Assembly (NCBI GenBank): GCA_022376515.1 | Contig: WTXI01000016.1 | Location: 186,001-250,000, forward strand | DNA length: 64,000 bases | Direction: 5' to 3' | DNA from: Lactifluus volemus | Taxonomy: Eukaryota; Basidiomycota; Agaricomycetes; Russulales; Russulaceae | Shown here: positions 25,291 through 37,587 of the stretch, piece after piece | Numbering within the stretch: position 1 is the first letter of the stretch | Layout of the letters: every line of letters begins with the position of its first letter | The notes under the pieces: generated by a model | Told to the model about the DNA's origin: nothing | Seen by the model: the letters and a program-made list of their open reading frames with translations, nothing else | The model's database searches: none | Position numbers and translations under genes: made by a program

Positions 25291-27716
25291 ATGCCGAGAG
25301 CTGCTTCATCATCATCGTCAGGCAGGGTCAAGCACAAGAATACGCTCAAACTCGACTCGCCCCCACCTTCCAAGAAATAAAGGCTTCAAAAGGTGCCACA
25401 CTTCATTCTGTGAGACGCCACACACGCATAGACCTAAAACGGATTACGCCTCTGACCCAGGTTGCTGATGCTCTTAAGATTTCTCTACTCTCAACTTTCA
25501 AGCCAAGTAATCAGCCATCCTCACTTCCTCAAAAATCAAAGGTCGTCGCTGCGTCCACGAGGGATGCCAAAGGAAAGGGAAAAGCTACCAGTAACGTAGA
25601 GGCGAAATCCTCAGGCAATGCTTGCAACCCGATTCTTCTTTCCCTTTAAGCTGATAGATTATTTTTTTCTTCAAGACGATCGTCTTTGGGTGGAAAAATA
25701 TGAACCGCATTGTTTAAATGACCTGGCTGTGCATAAGCGTAAAGTCGATGACGTTCGCGGGTGGCTAATGGGATCCTTTGGTGAGCAAGGCCAGCGAAAG
25801 CACCGCGTAGGATGTTTCCCCCCTTTTACGTCCGAATGTTAGCCTGACGGTAGCCAACAGCGCCTACTTGTCCTTTCCGGTCCCGCTGGTTCCGCAAAGA
25901 CGACAACCGTGCGCGTGCTCGCACAAGAAATGGACTTTGAAATTACCGAGTACAAAAATACGACTACTACTACGAATGGGAACCCTTTTCCACATTTGCG
26001 AGTGAACCCTCGACGTGTGCGTATGAGTTGCGCGACCTTTTTAATTTCTGCGTGCAAAGTACTGAGATGGTGCAGCCGACGGTCCAGATTCGTTTGCGGC
26101 CTTTTTGGCACGTGCCAGTGCGTACACGTCCGTGTTCGCGTCAAAGAGACGGAAGGTTGTGCTGGTCGAGGATCTGCCCAATATCTTGCATCCAACTGTC
26201 CGTGCACGATTCCACGATGCACTCCGAGCTCACGTGGAAGGTGCTTCTGACGTAGCACCTGTTGTGCTTGTCGTCAGCGATGCCGGTGTACGTGCCGAAG
26301 GGGATTCTAACGGCGGCGGCAGGGATCGTGATCTGGTCGTAGACGCGCGAGCGGTAGTCCCACCAGGCCTATCCGCGTCACTTGTCTCGGAAATCAGGTC
26401 CGTTTGTTTTGTCAATGCCGCACCTGTTTTATGAGGCCGACAGGTGCGCGCAGATTCAATCCAATCGCTCCTACGCTACTCACTTGTGCGGTGAAGCGCG
26501 TGACAGCGTTAGCCAATGTGCGGCTCTTACCGAACACGCTAAATTCGATCGTGGACGGTGCAAGTGGGGATGTGCGTAGCGCGATCATGACGTTGGAATT
26601 TACTTGTGCGCGCCCCACGTCTCGGAAGCAGTCAAGTAAAAACACGTGAGTGGGTTCGCCGTCCCAAATGAGAGTCGCCGATTGGAGTACATCAGTACTA
26701 GCTCGATAATAACCGCGACGCAGAGAGAAAACGGGCTAGTGCTTTTCCACTTGATTGGCAAGGTAATGTACAACAAAAGTCGGTTTTTTTTTTCCTTTCC
26801 ACATTTGGTACAAATTCTGAGACTTATCCTGCAGGGAAAGGTGATCCTCATTCCCGATCGGCTTCTGCAAAAGACATTGCCGAGATCGGGTTCTCGATCG
26901 TTCGTTGAAGGATCCACCACCGCTGCCGAGTTGGTCAGTCGCGGAAGAAAGACGACCCAGTCGGGTAGATGTCCAAGTTGGTCATTCTCCTCAACCACTT
27001 TTTCTTTTTCTGACTTTTGTAGATGTTGTATGCATCCACTCCGATCGATGCGTCCCTTTTGGGTCTCTACATTCATCAAAATTATACGCAATATTGTTCA
27101 AACATTGAACAATGCAGCTCGCTAATCGAGAATCTCAGTTGGACAGATTCTAACGGATCAGAGAATGTATACCTCCCGATTTTCTACTTGGCTTTATATA
27201 CGCTAAATACTGGAGACAGTGGTACGACGCGAACCCGCACGCGTTCCACATACAAACCCTTGGACGCTGCACTCTCTACCTAGCCCTGTTCCACACACAG
27301 GACAGCGTATATACAAGCCGGCATTCTTCGGTGCGTTGGGGCAAGAACAAAGAGCGCGGGATGCCTTGGAGCGTACTTCTTCTTGGCTCTCTAGCGTACG
27401 AAGCATCTATCATTCTTTGGAAAGCTTAAATGCTGACGTCTCTCAGACTCGACTGTGGCCGCGGGATGTGGTAGTGACGGAGCTGGGAAGTGTATTGCGT
27501 GGTTTGGGTCGTCATGCCCACCAGGGCACCGTGCTTTCTCGAGTTTGTGTTTGGGCAGGTTCTGTGGGTATTGAAGTCGTGAATGAAGGAGACGTTGAGG
27601 GAGTAGTTATTGACCATGACGAAGGCGGGACGAGCGGCGGCAGACTGTCTGGTCACGAGCTCGAGCTCGCTGCGGGTTGCGATTACCTAGAAGATGATGA
27701 CATTGAAGATTGGTAA
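25291..27716 (+). CDS. RAD17: Checkpoint clamp loader RAD17
   Basis: RAD17 replaces RFC1 in an RFC-like complex that loads the 9-1-1 clamp at damaged DNA. Seen in order: ADALKISLLSTFKPSN, the entry motif DDRLWVEKYEPHCLNDLAVH, a P-loop (LSGPAGSAKTTTVRVLA), a Walker B-like RRKVVLVEDLPNILH, the sensor region (VVLVVSDAGVRAEGD), the lid segment SGDVRSAIMTLEF, and a C-terminal region with LLGLYIHQNY and WYDANPHAF, ending YLEDDDIEDW. About ten introns. The start is uncertain: the Met at 25291 reads MPRAASSSSSGRVKHKNT but reaches a TAA at 25378 unless a base is missing in the CCCCC run at 25360-25364. The next Met is 25410. A frame change also occurs at about 26893-26905 (DIAEIGF to SLKDPPPLPSW), again explained by one missing base. 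Confidence 0.82.
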
Positions 27717-27849
27717 GGAAACGGGAACGGGCAAGGCCGGGATCGTAGTCGTCGATTGATCCGCCAAATTGTGGCCTAGCTAGGTAGATCCGTTGTCTAA
27801 TACAACGTTAACTTTTGACACTGACACCGACGACGAGAAGAAGAAGGCC

Positions 27850-28603
27850 ATGCTCCTTTCATCCCCGCTCAATCTCCCCCGTTGGCTTATGGAAAACGCT
27901 GATCGCCTACAACCTCCAGTAAACAATTTTTGCCTCTTTTCAGGCGCGGACTTTGTAGTCATGGTCGTCGGTGGGCCAAACTCACGCTCTGACTACCACA
28001 TCAACGAAACGGAGGTGCCTGGATGGATTGAAAACCTTTGTTTCCCCAAACATGTCCTAAAATATCTCTTTTTATAGGAATGGTTTTATCAGCACAGGGG
28101 TGATATGATCCTTCGTGTCGTGGACGATGGTAGCTTCCGTGACATTGAGATCAAGGAGGGCGAGATGTTTTTACTCCCAGGTACGCAGCGCCCCGACACA
28201 GACAGACTTGATAAATTCTTGTCGGCTCACATCATCATCACAACTGGGACGAATTCGGACATAGGCAATACGCCCCATAACCCCGTGCGCTTCGCGAACA
28301 CGGTAGGAATCGTGATTGAGCGCGTGCGGCCGGAAGCTTCTATCGGTATGTGTGTGTCTCATGACTTTTTGTGCGAACCGCAATGGAATCTGGCGCTCAT
28401 CTTTTTTGGCTGGGCGGGGCGAAGACCGGTTGCGGTGGTATTGCCGTGCCCCGGAACGACACGAGACACCCACTATCATCCGAGAAGAATCGTTCCATGT
28501 GACGGACTTGGGCACCCAACTTAAACCGCTCATAGATCACTGGATGTCCGATGAAGAGGGTCGTCGTTGTCCCGTTTGTGGAATAGTTGCTGAGGCAAAG
28601 TGA
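27850..28603 (+). CDS. BNA1: 3-hydroxyanthranilate 3,4-dioxygenase (kynurenine/NAD pathway)
   Basis: It opens the ring of 3-hydroxyanthranilate to give the quinolinate precursor in de novo NAD synthesis, using Fe(II) in the cytosol. Four exons (introns 28015-28077, 28181-28264, 28346-28424) give 175 residues, the normal fungal length. The cupin metal ligands are visible: His and Glu in [13 protein letters not shown], joined across intron 1, and His in [10 protein letters not shown], joined across intron 2. Other family motifs are NLPRWLMEN at the N-terminus, VIERVRPE, and a C-terminal rubredoxin-like CPVCG beside WYCRAPE. ATG at 27850 ([12 protein letters not shown]) fits the family start. 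It lies 133 bp after the RAD17 stop on the same strand. Confidence 0.93.
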
Positions 28604-29232
28604 AATCAGGTTCTTCCCATAGCATAATGTTCCGTCTTGACCGTAGTGGCATAAGAGATGCCCTTAATCGCCCCCCCCTGGGCGCGTGGTAGTAGACAAG
28701 GGTGGCGGACTGATGGAGACAGAGAGACTATCTTCGGTTGGAATCTCATATGAAATCACCGATATTATTACCGATACCGATATTATCACCGACAATGTTG
28801 AACAAGCCAAGTTATCACCGCGCCGATACAACATCACCGCACCGATTCGTACGATGATGGAGGTCTGACCACGGCGACGCTGCCAGACACAGTTTTGAAT
28901 GCTGTAGTATTCTTCATAAGCACACTAGCTATGCATCTAGAAACGTCAAAAAGTCTTTTGTTCCCACCATCAGACCGAATCTTTCCCGTGTAGGTTCAGG
29001 ACGGATATATTTCTCAACCCGGCGCCGGATTCAGCATTCATAGTGCAATGAGCGCGGAGGCTTTTTGCCGGGATTGTTTGAAAGCAAAACATGAGACGAA
29101 CATTTGATCGGAAAGGCTTGTGAGAGGGGGGGGGAGTCGATCACCTGATCTGTTCATTGATCACAACAGTCAAACGGAACTTGAAGGCTATTCCCTTTCC
29201 CCTACGGATCAACACCCTTTCATTAATTCTAC
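28604..29232. other. BNA1 3' region and NUP96 promoter
   Basis: No gene is seen. A short degenerate run built on ACCGATATTAT/ATCACCGA units occupies about 28757-28855. A CCCCCCCC run is at 28671 and a G-run near 29128. Confidence 0.4.
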
Positions 29233-32200
29233 ATGGCTCGCTTCACTGCTCTAGCCAGCGATACAAGCGAAGATGACGACCAATACGTAGCCCCTCCGCC
29301 CAAAAAAATTTCACAACAACGGACCCGCCCGGCGCTTTCATCACCACGCGTTCAGCGAGTGGATGATGATACAGAGATGGCATCCGACGATTCGGATTTA
29401 TCACGCGTAGATGAACGACACATTACCAGTGATCCTCCACGTTTGAACGCCAGGGGACAGCACACGTTGGTCAAGGCAGGTGGAGGGCGGCCTACCTACA
29501 CTACCGAAGAGCCCGAAGAAGAGGCGGACGAGTCTGCCGAGTCGTCTGGTTCAGATTCAGAGGCACCTCTCCTCCCGGAACATCGGCGTGGAGACCCCAC
29601 CATCATTCCATGGGCACACCGGATAGGCGTCGACCCTCAAAAAATGCACGTCATGCAAGCGTCATTATTTAGGGCGCCAGAGACGGTGGAAACCCTGAAA
29701 CAGTTGAACGCAGAGAAACCCGAGCAAGACCGTTTGACTCCCAATGGGTTGCACAGGAAGCACAGTCGGGATTCAGAGGGTGAAGGTCTGAGAACTCTGA
29801 CGCAAGGGGTACGTCGCCAAACCCGCTATGAGGAATATCGCGTTCACACTTGGTGGTTTCTAGCGAGCCTCCTTCGCGCACGATGTTGAACCCGTCACTT
29901 TTCGCCCCTCTCGTAAATATGCAAGGGTAGAGAGCTCGGCTTCTGTTGTGAACGGTGTGGAGGACGCCCTAGTTGATGCAGGTCTTGCGTTTGGCCGCTC
30001 ATTTCGGGTCGGTTGGGGTCCATCCGGGACCCTGGTGCATCTAGGACAATTATGCGGTCCATCGTCAACGCGGTAAGAAGAAACCCCCCATCTTTTGCAT
30101 CATCAAACTTTCTGTGCTCAAGCGGTTTCTAGAAAACATACTGCCAACTCGTCTGTAGTCATGAAAACGCCTGTTCCATTCCACGAACCTGGAACAGACG
30201 CCACGCTTTCTACTGAGCTCCTTTCCCATCACCTTACTAATTCACCCATACACCTTGATGCCGAGGGTATCCCTTTTGCCTACCCGTCCCCAAAGCTGTC
30301 CTTTGGATCATTTGCGTCGCTGTTTCCTCCAACAGATCAGTCGTTTGCCGCTCGTTTATTCCGCCTTGGGAACGCCCTGTTCGATGAGATCAGCGTTCAA
30401 CTCCACCCGTCTAGCAGCATAGACGTCCGCAATCGAGTGCACGCCGTCCGCCGGAAAGAAGCTCTTTCAAAATGGCTCGAGGGCGTTGTCGCGCCAACTG
30501 TAGACGCCGAAGTGAAAGGCAACTTTTCTGGAAGCGCAGCCTCGAAGGCCTTCAGCCTTCTCACCGGACACCAAATTGACAAGGCCTGTGAGATTGCCAT
30601 GAATGGCGGAAATTTAAAACTTGCCACGCTGCTCTCCCAAGCTGGCGGCGATTTGCAGTTTCGAAAGGACATTCGGGCCCAGTTGCGGATATGGCGTGAA
30701 CAACGTGTCGACGTACACGTCGACCAAACTTGCGCAAGATTTATGCACTACTCGGTGGCATCGTGGACATACTGGAAGGCTCGACCGGCACCGATGGAGA
30801 AAGATGTCCGGACCTTCCCGTAGCTCAAAAGCTTGATTGGAAGCGTGTCTTTGGGTCACACCTTTGGTTCGGTCAACCGTTGGACGCTTCAATAGCGAGG
30901 TGTTTGACGCTTACGATGGTCACTGGAGGAACGCGCCAGACCGCGCCGCAGCCCCTGTCCCATGGTACTTTGAGGAGAAATCCCCCGAATTCAGAAACTG
31001 GCATTTGTCCCGCGATGAGAATCCCCCAGACGCGTTCTATTCCCTCATCAGACTCTACGCGGATCCGGCGTGCTCACTTGAGACGATATGTTCCCCACTT
31101 TCTTTCGGCCCTTCGCCAGCCGACTTTTCCCTGCTATGGCATCTGTACATCATCATTTCCGGTCAATGCGGTTGCGAGACTTTTCGGACCGCGATGACCC
31201 TGGCACGTCGAGAGGGTCTCAGGATGGTGATGATCGAGACGCCGAAATTGAGGGACATAGTCCAAGTGCGGACATATTGGCTAGCACATACGCCCTACAG
31301 TTAGAACAACAAGACTTGATCCAAGAAGCGGCATTTGTCTTGCTCCATTTAGAAGGTTCCTCTGGGTACGTTCTTTTCTTTTCTGACAGATCGCAGCAGT
31401 TCATATCTATGCAAAAGGAGGGAAAAAGCCATCAGAGACCTGTTGTTGCGCTCTGCTCCAAAGCTTGATGATTGGATGACGCGAGGAATGGCCGGAAGCT
31501 TGAAAATACCGCTATCATGGATCAATGAAGCCAAGGTAATTGTTGAAAAGAAAAAACTGATTTGGGGCAACCACGTTCTGACCTTTGGGTATCCAGGCAA
31601 CTTACGCTCTAAACAGGGGTGACGTTTTTGAGGCATATCAGCTATATCTCCAAGCAGGGCTTCACAGCGCTGCGCACGAGCTTGCGGTGTTCGAGCTTGC
31701 TCCAGAAGCAGTCATCAGGGACGACCTCGAGTTGGTCAAGACACTCTTTGACCGGTTTACCGGTCACACCGTGGATGAGTGGCACGTACGGGGAAAGGTT
31801 CGTAAGAAAAAGACAACAAACAAAACAAAAACTGGCTGGCTAATCACAATTGGCATCAATTAGGCATTCTTGGATTATGCGCATGCCATGACCCGGTTAC
31901 CCGAATTGATCCAGACGCGCATGCCGCTTCTTTGCAGGACGGTTCGCATCGGGCTGAGCTCGAGGAACTAGCTCGTAGCGTTCCCAAATTGATTGGACAG
32001 CTACCTACGATCGTTCGTGATCCAACAGATGCTCGCCACCACGTTGCCGTGGCGACCATGATCACAGGTTTGACACGCCTACTAGACAAGGCGATGCCCC
32101 TCGCTCTCGTAAGTTGGCCACACAACCAAACATTCCCGTTTCTTTGATTTGTGTCCGTTTCAGAGCTTCAAACAGCTTCGCGACCTACCGGTAGACGAAG

Positions 32201-32268
32201 CCACCAAGTTGCACCACTCACGGACCATTATGCACTCTCAATTCTTAAAGACGCTCGAAGCGGCGTAG
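29233..32268 (+). CDS. NUP96: Nucleoporin NUP96 / Nup145C, stand-alone
   Basis: A scaffold of the Y-shaped (Nup84/Nup107) complex of the nuclear pore; it binds SEC13. The N-terminus (MARFTALASDTSEDDD) is acidic, followed by DPQKMHVMQASLF and the Nup96 entry LAFGRSFRVGWGPSGTLVHL, then helical repeats (LLTGHQIDKACEIAMNGGNL, KLATLLSQAGGDLQF, FAYDG-like, LLWHLYIII, LEQQDLIQEAAFVLLHLE, AHELAVFELAPEAVI) to the end SQFLKTLEAA. The usual Nup98 FG/autoprotease part is absent upstream, so it is a separate gene rather than a Nup98-Nup96 precursor. Reading needs four single-base corrections, at about 30729, 30898, 31160 and 31905; every one is a missing base. Confidence 0.85.
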
Positions 32269-32509
32269 CTCTAAAAGGGGTTTCTTTCGTCATCATCTAG
32301 GTAATAAATATCATGTATACGAAATACGAATGCAACAATAGAGTCTACTGGCCAGCCAGCGCTGACAATATATGAGGTTGGCTACTCTAACGTGCCATGA
32401 CAAAGATACAAGATACGAAGCAGAACGATATGTCAAGTTATGGAGTTAAAACGCACGTGTACAACAGAGCGAGCGGAACGATCGTGATCGTGATCCCCTC
32501 GTAAATGAT

Positions 32510-32841
32510 TCAATCGATGCTAGCTCCGGATAGGAATACGGAAGCACATATTATGGTGACTTCCAGTAGGTGGGCCTCCATGGCTTGTTGACTCAGCTCA
32601 ATCTTGATTCCCTGGCGGTTAGCGCAAATACGTCCGAGGCGGTGTGATCCTGAGCGTTGGGCAAAATAAAGCTATACATCATAAGATGGTTTAACTTTGA
32701 CGCTCTCGGGACGGAGATATCGCGGTGAACTTACGGATATATAGTCTCCATCAGGAACCCAGACATATGGAATACCCCTGACGTCCATCATCCTAGATCT
32801 GAACAACAAAAAACAAAAAAAAAAAAAAAGGCTGTGTGAGC

Positions 32842-32872
<31 letters not shown>

Positions 32873-33292
32873 TATGGTTTTAACGTACGCGCGATCGGGT
32901 GAGGCACGGAGCCAAGCTCGGATCTGTTGTCTCGGGAGCAAACCGGGCATCTCTACGCTTGGGTGCGGGTGCCCTCCGGCCCGTGACCAGTCGACGAGCG
33001 CGACTGTGCGCCGATGGGCATCGTAATACGTCGTGCGGTGCGGTTGCGCCGCGTCCGTGATGATCTTGTAGCATGGGCGACCTCGGGCATCGATGACGGT
33101 CGCGTTGAGCATGTTCGGGCGCAAGTCGGTAACGTGGAAGACGACCGTGTTTGGCGGTGTCGGACTTTCTCGGCCACGGTTCGCGCTGCCCCCAGGGAGG
33201 GCCCCGAATATGGATGGCGTTTCCCCATTGTTGGCAGAGGGCGCGTTACCGACGCGCCAGCCTTGTACGTATGGATTGAAGTGTGCTGACAT
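32510..33292 (-). CDS. Small DUF6593-like fungal protein
   Basis: Three exons on the minus strand. Exon 1 starts MSAHFNPYVQGWRVGN at 33292 and contains TVVFHVTDLRPNMLNATVID, GRPCYKIITD and VALVDWSRAGGHPHPSVEMP. Exon 2 gives RMMDVRGIPYVWVPDGDYI. Exon 3 (after GTAAGT..GTATAG) gives LYFAQRSGSHRLGRICANRQ, IELSQQAMEAHLLEVTII and the end SGASID with the stop at 32510. The order beta-rich core, then exp-W/V-PDG, then a hydrophobic C-terminal helix matches the DUF6593 family, which is expanded in agaricomycetes and has no settled function. Intron 1 carries A- and (CA)n-rich tracts on the plus strand (32813-32870). Confidence 0.75.
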
Positions 33293-33321
33293 TGCAGGGT
33301 TAAATAGTTGGAGTTTGTAGG

Positions 33322-33346
33322 CGAGAGAGAGAGAGAGAGAGAGAGA
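33322..33346. repeat. (GA)n microsatellite in a 5' UTR
   Basis: About twelve GA units lie 30 bp upstream of the minus-strand start codon at 33292, so the 5' leader would carry a (TC)n tract. Pyrimidine tracts of this sort are common just upstream of fungal transcription starts. Confidence 0.8.
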
Positions 33347-36300
33347 AGCTTTATAACGTCTAATATCGACCAGCGAGAGTAAAGCGTTGGGCGTTGATGA
33401 TCTGTGAGTTGTTCGTCCAGTGATGCAAACCATCCTCTTTATACAGGTCAGTTAAGGATGACGGTGACTACCCGTAAGCGCTAAAACGGTCAGGTTCAAT
33501 CATGACCTCGGAAGCGGAAAGACCCAGGCCATGGCTCGAAGACTGGTAGAAATGACCTCAAAGCAGTGACGAACAGGGGCGGACATCTCGGACGCTACCG
33601 CAGCGTTCCAGAAGCGTACGACTGCCGATACCACTGTGAGCGCGGGGAGGATAAAATGAACCAGCATCTCCACGAACGACTACACCGGACGCTCTTACTG
33701 GCGCCCTCGATCGGACACGCGACCGATCAAAGGGGGATAGCCACATCTTTGTCCGTGCCGAGAACTGGTGGGTCAACTAATAGAAACGTGTAAGCAGATG
33801 TCGGAAAGTGATTGAGATCACACCGCACCGAGCTCTCCGCCACTGTTGAGTGTTTCTGTCGGATTTGTCAACGCCTCCATTCCCCCAATCTCGTACGGGA
33901 AGCAGACCAGAGTGGACGAATCAGTTTCCCCTCAGAGCTTCAGCGGCGATTAAATTAGTCGACGCTGAGAAACGATATCGAGGTGATCTCCAAGTTCAAT
34001 TTCGCGAGAAGGTCTCAACAGCCATGGAATAGAAGCCGAGTTGAAACTTGAGAGCCATCGTTGGTGAATAGACAGCTGTACAATGTGGGAATATCTTACC
34101 TTGGCGAGATAGGCTGTGTTGATGCTGTACGCCAGAGCCTCTTCTGACTAGTGTCCGCCACAGTGAGTAGTCTCCCTCGTTGTTCCTATCATGGAATGAT
34201 CAGCGAGCAAGGCAAACCGTTGCTAAGAGTGCTTGTCGCGATTGTGTCAGACACGTAGCTACGCGTGCGTAACAATAAACGAGTCGGGAGAACGAGAAAG
34301 GTCACTCCGGCGGTTTCCCGAGGAGGCTGATAAACGAAAAAGGTTTCGTTCCTGTGGTCCGCGGACACTCGCTGTCTTACCCAGTAACTGCGTCTAGCCT
34401 GCGGGGCGCTGCGCCGCCGATTCGTATCGTTCACTGCAGAATGCCAGCCCTGGGTAAAATTTGGTGATCACCAACTCTTACCTAGACTGGTATTCTGCGT
34501 TACATGCCCAAAAACTGGTTTGGGGTAATCAGAAGTCCCATTAATAGGTCTGCGAGTAAAAGTGCCGGCTGAAAGTGGATGATGACATGTTGTCCTTTGC
34601 CGAGGCCAGATTAGTCAAGTTTGTGTTTTCAGCTGCCAACATGTCAACGTTGTCAACGCTCAGAACGGGAAGCTTCTATCACGAACCACGGTAACAGGAC
34701 CTCCTCAAATTCCCATGCTTACCTCGAAAATTTTGGAATGTGGCCATTTGAGTTGTGACCTTGCATGGAGATATACCGTACTCGGTGGTCCACGTATCCA
34801 ACTTCGGAATAACCCCTGATGACGTAATAATGATCTGATGCCGTGCACACGGAAGTAAAGTATTCTGCATTTTGCTTCCGCAGCTAGTAACTTACGAGAT
34901 CCACCTCAGGCTCGAGCGAATGCTTTTGTTCGTTTTATATGCACATGACCTTCTGAGAACATCCGAAATACATCGAGTCTCACGTTGCGTCGGATCACTT
35001 TCAAAAATGACTACCTTCTGTGATGAAGATTGTAGCTGTAGTAGTTAATTGAATGTCAGGAACGATCTGTCCAGTACGCAAGCCTGTCTTCGCCTGAGAG
35101 TGGTGGTGACTTGACCAATAGCAAAATGCATCTCAAGTGGTGCAAGGGGAATGAGAACGATACTACTACAGTACTGGTATGAGCGTGAGTCGTTCGAAAC
35201 AAAGTTGAAAGGCTCTTTAGTAGAAAGATCCACATGCATCAGTGTCAGCTGCCCTGCGTGACTCAGCAGCGTGAATCGTGACGTCAAGATCTATTAGTAT
35301 GCCATCCTCCCTTCAAGTTCGTGAGGCGTCGACAGCCCTCGAGTGATCAGGGTCGTGCAATTCCACGGGTCCATGGCCAGTATGCGTGCGAGATCTCCGG
35401 TATCATCGTGCAAAAAAACTGAGATGAGTTGTGTCCCACGGACTCCCGCTGGCACAAGTTTCTGTCATTGTTGGTACAGTGCCATGTGCCAAAGTACCTT
35501 TATGGGATTAGCTGAGCCCAAAGCAGGATAATATAATATCCTATCCTTACTGTCCACCCGAGTGCCAGAGTGCAGCGTGATCCATCTTGTAGCATTTAAC
35601 CGAAATTTCAGCTGACAATGGATGATGGTCATCTAGAGAGTGGACTGGTAGGAAGCATCATAATGACCATCGTGCACGCACTTCTGAACGGCTTTTCTGC
35701 CCCAGACACAATCGTGGTCAAGCACGCGCTATGAGGGTGGCCACATCACCAGCTGAGTCCAGCTCGATGCACACTGCATCTGGCAAGCAGTTCGAATCAA
35801 CTTTTATGTCGATGAGAGTCGCAGCATGCAGTCTGATATCGAGATGCATATACTAAATATCGATAGATCATAGTCATACATAGTACGATGCTTATACCGT
35901 ATCCTAATCCGTTGTATCACGAACTACCAATTAGCCAGTTAACCATGCGTAGTTGGTCAAAAAAAACCCGCGCCCGCGATCTGTCGACGAGAGAAACCGC
36001 GAGAGCGTATTCAGAATTACCGGGCGGTGGCGAAACCTTTCAGTGTTGACAGGGCGTAACATGTACACATACCTCACTACGACGGCTCACACGTGGCACC
36101 AAAAGTGGAACGACAGGGTAGGAAGGATCCCTGGAGCCTGTGGACGAGAGAAACCGCGAGAGCGTATTCAGAATGACCGGGCGGTGGCGAAACCTTTCAG
36201 TGTTGACAAGGCGTAACATGTACACATACCTCAGTGAGCTACGACGGCTCACACGTGGCACCAAAAGTGGAGCGACAGTAGGGAGGATCCCTGGTGCCTG

Positions 36301-37587
36301 TGGACGAGAGAAACCGCGAGAGCGTATTCAGAATTACCGGGCGGTGGCGGAACCTTTCCAGTGTTGACAGGGCGTAACATGTACAGTAACGGGTCGAGCG
36401 CGCGCGGTGAGCGGCGAGCACCTTTACTAGGCACAAGGCACACGTCCCTTGCGCAAACTCCCGCAGCCAATCGAGGTACTATTTCCGTTTCCATGACCTA
36501 AGTGGCGAGTTTAGTCCTACCCGCAGATAAAAGATTTTATCGAGATCGGCTTCTAATTCCAAAATTAAATTCTCTGCTCACCCCACTGGCACGTATTCAT
36601 GGAACTGGAGGCGCAGCTCATGGAGTCCATTAACCCGTGAAGGCCGCAACAACGCCGCATAGATCAGCATACTAATTGAACCCGCAATGTCGGGAGAAGG
36701 GAGTCCGAGTTATCAAAATCAGTGAAGCCGATTGACCCAGATGACGACGAAAAACTGGTCAGCGCGAAGTGAGCTCACTTACCATGGGCCGAGAGTGTTT
36801 GGCCTGTGTCCACGTAATCTAACTGACGGCGGTTCTCATATGTTCCGTCACTGCACGTACTGCCAAATTCTGCCGTGTTCCTTCAAGTCGCCCCCAAGTC
36901 GTCTCACCAAGTTGCTCAAGCGTTGTCTAGGCCCGGTCTGCGATCGATCGTTGTGATCTAAGGCACTAGTAGATAGTACTCGACGATCATCAAAAGTTTG
37001 ATGACTGATGCAGCGCTGATGGGCCGATATTATCCGAGTCGCTATTGGCCGAACTTGAACGTGAGCTGTGCTCCGTTATTGTGCTCGAGCTCAGGCAGTG
37101 GTGCCCCACAATACTTTGTGTCAACATGCGTTGCTTGTTTCTCCGAACCGACAAGCCCGATCTGTGGCAGTGTCATAAAGGTTGGAAGTTTAGTACGCAT
37201 CAGCTGTCGCACAGGATTTTTTTTAGCTGCAACCGTCCTTATATGCGGAGAAGGATAGACGTAGCCGTGACACCCTAGGTTTCATCGTTGAACTCACAAG
37301 CAACGTTCAGTGGTACGGCCGGGGGATAGTCGGTCATGTCATTTCCGAGTTCGGACCTCGAAAGTCCCGTGTGTGTAGCCTCCTCCGCAACGGCAATTGC
37401 TAGAGCCTGTTGCATTGCCAGCTGGCTATCATCTTTCGTAGCACTTCCCTCTCCCAATCGCTACTTACCTTGCGAACCACGAGTCGTCTAACTCAACCAA
37501 GGTAGGAAGATTGTTAATCGTTATCACTCGGATTCGACAATCTGCATCACGAGACCCTGATACGCGTGCGGTGAGCTGCTGGATTGC
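33347..37587. other. Gene-poor 4.2-kb stretch
   Basis: No intact gene is recognised. On the minus strand, 34680-34870 and 35045-35560 hold protein-like pieces (KLDTWTTEYGISPCKV; LISVFLHDDTGDLARILAMD; LTLMHVDLSTKEPFNFV) interrupted by stops. They could be exons of an unknown gene or a decayed one. 36732-37280 (+) has short ORFs of no known family. A tandem repeat lies at 35986-36385. Confidence 0.35.
35986..36385. repeat. Tandem repeat, about 2.5 copies of a 157-160 bp unit
   Basis: The unit begins GACGAGAGAAACCGCGAGAG and includes CCGGGCGGTGGCG, CCTTTCAGTGTTGACA, GGCGTAACATGTACA and CGGCTCACACGTGGCACCAA. Copies start at 35986, 36143 and 36303; the last stops at about 36385 after the CATGTACA segment. 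Copies are nearly identical, with a few substitutions and a 3-bp indel (CTCACTACG against CTCAGTGAGCTACG), so the amplification is recent. No coding role is evident. Confidence 0.85.

Noticed and set aside
35986..36385. CRISPR array
   Set aside because: The repeats are 157-160 bp in tandem without unique spacers, and the genome is eukaryotic.
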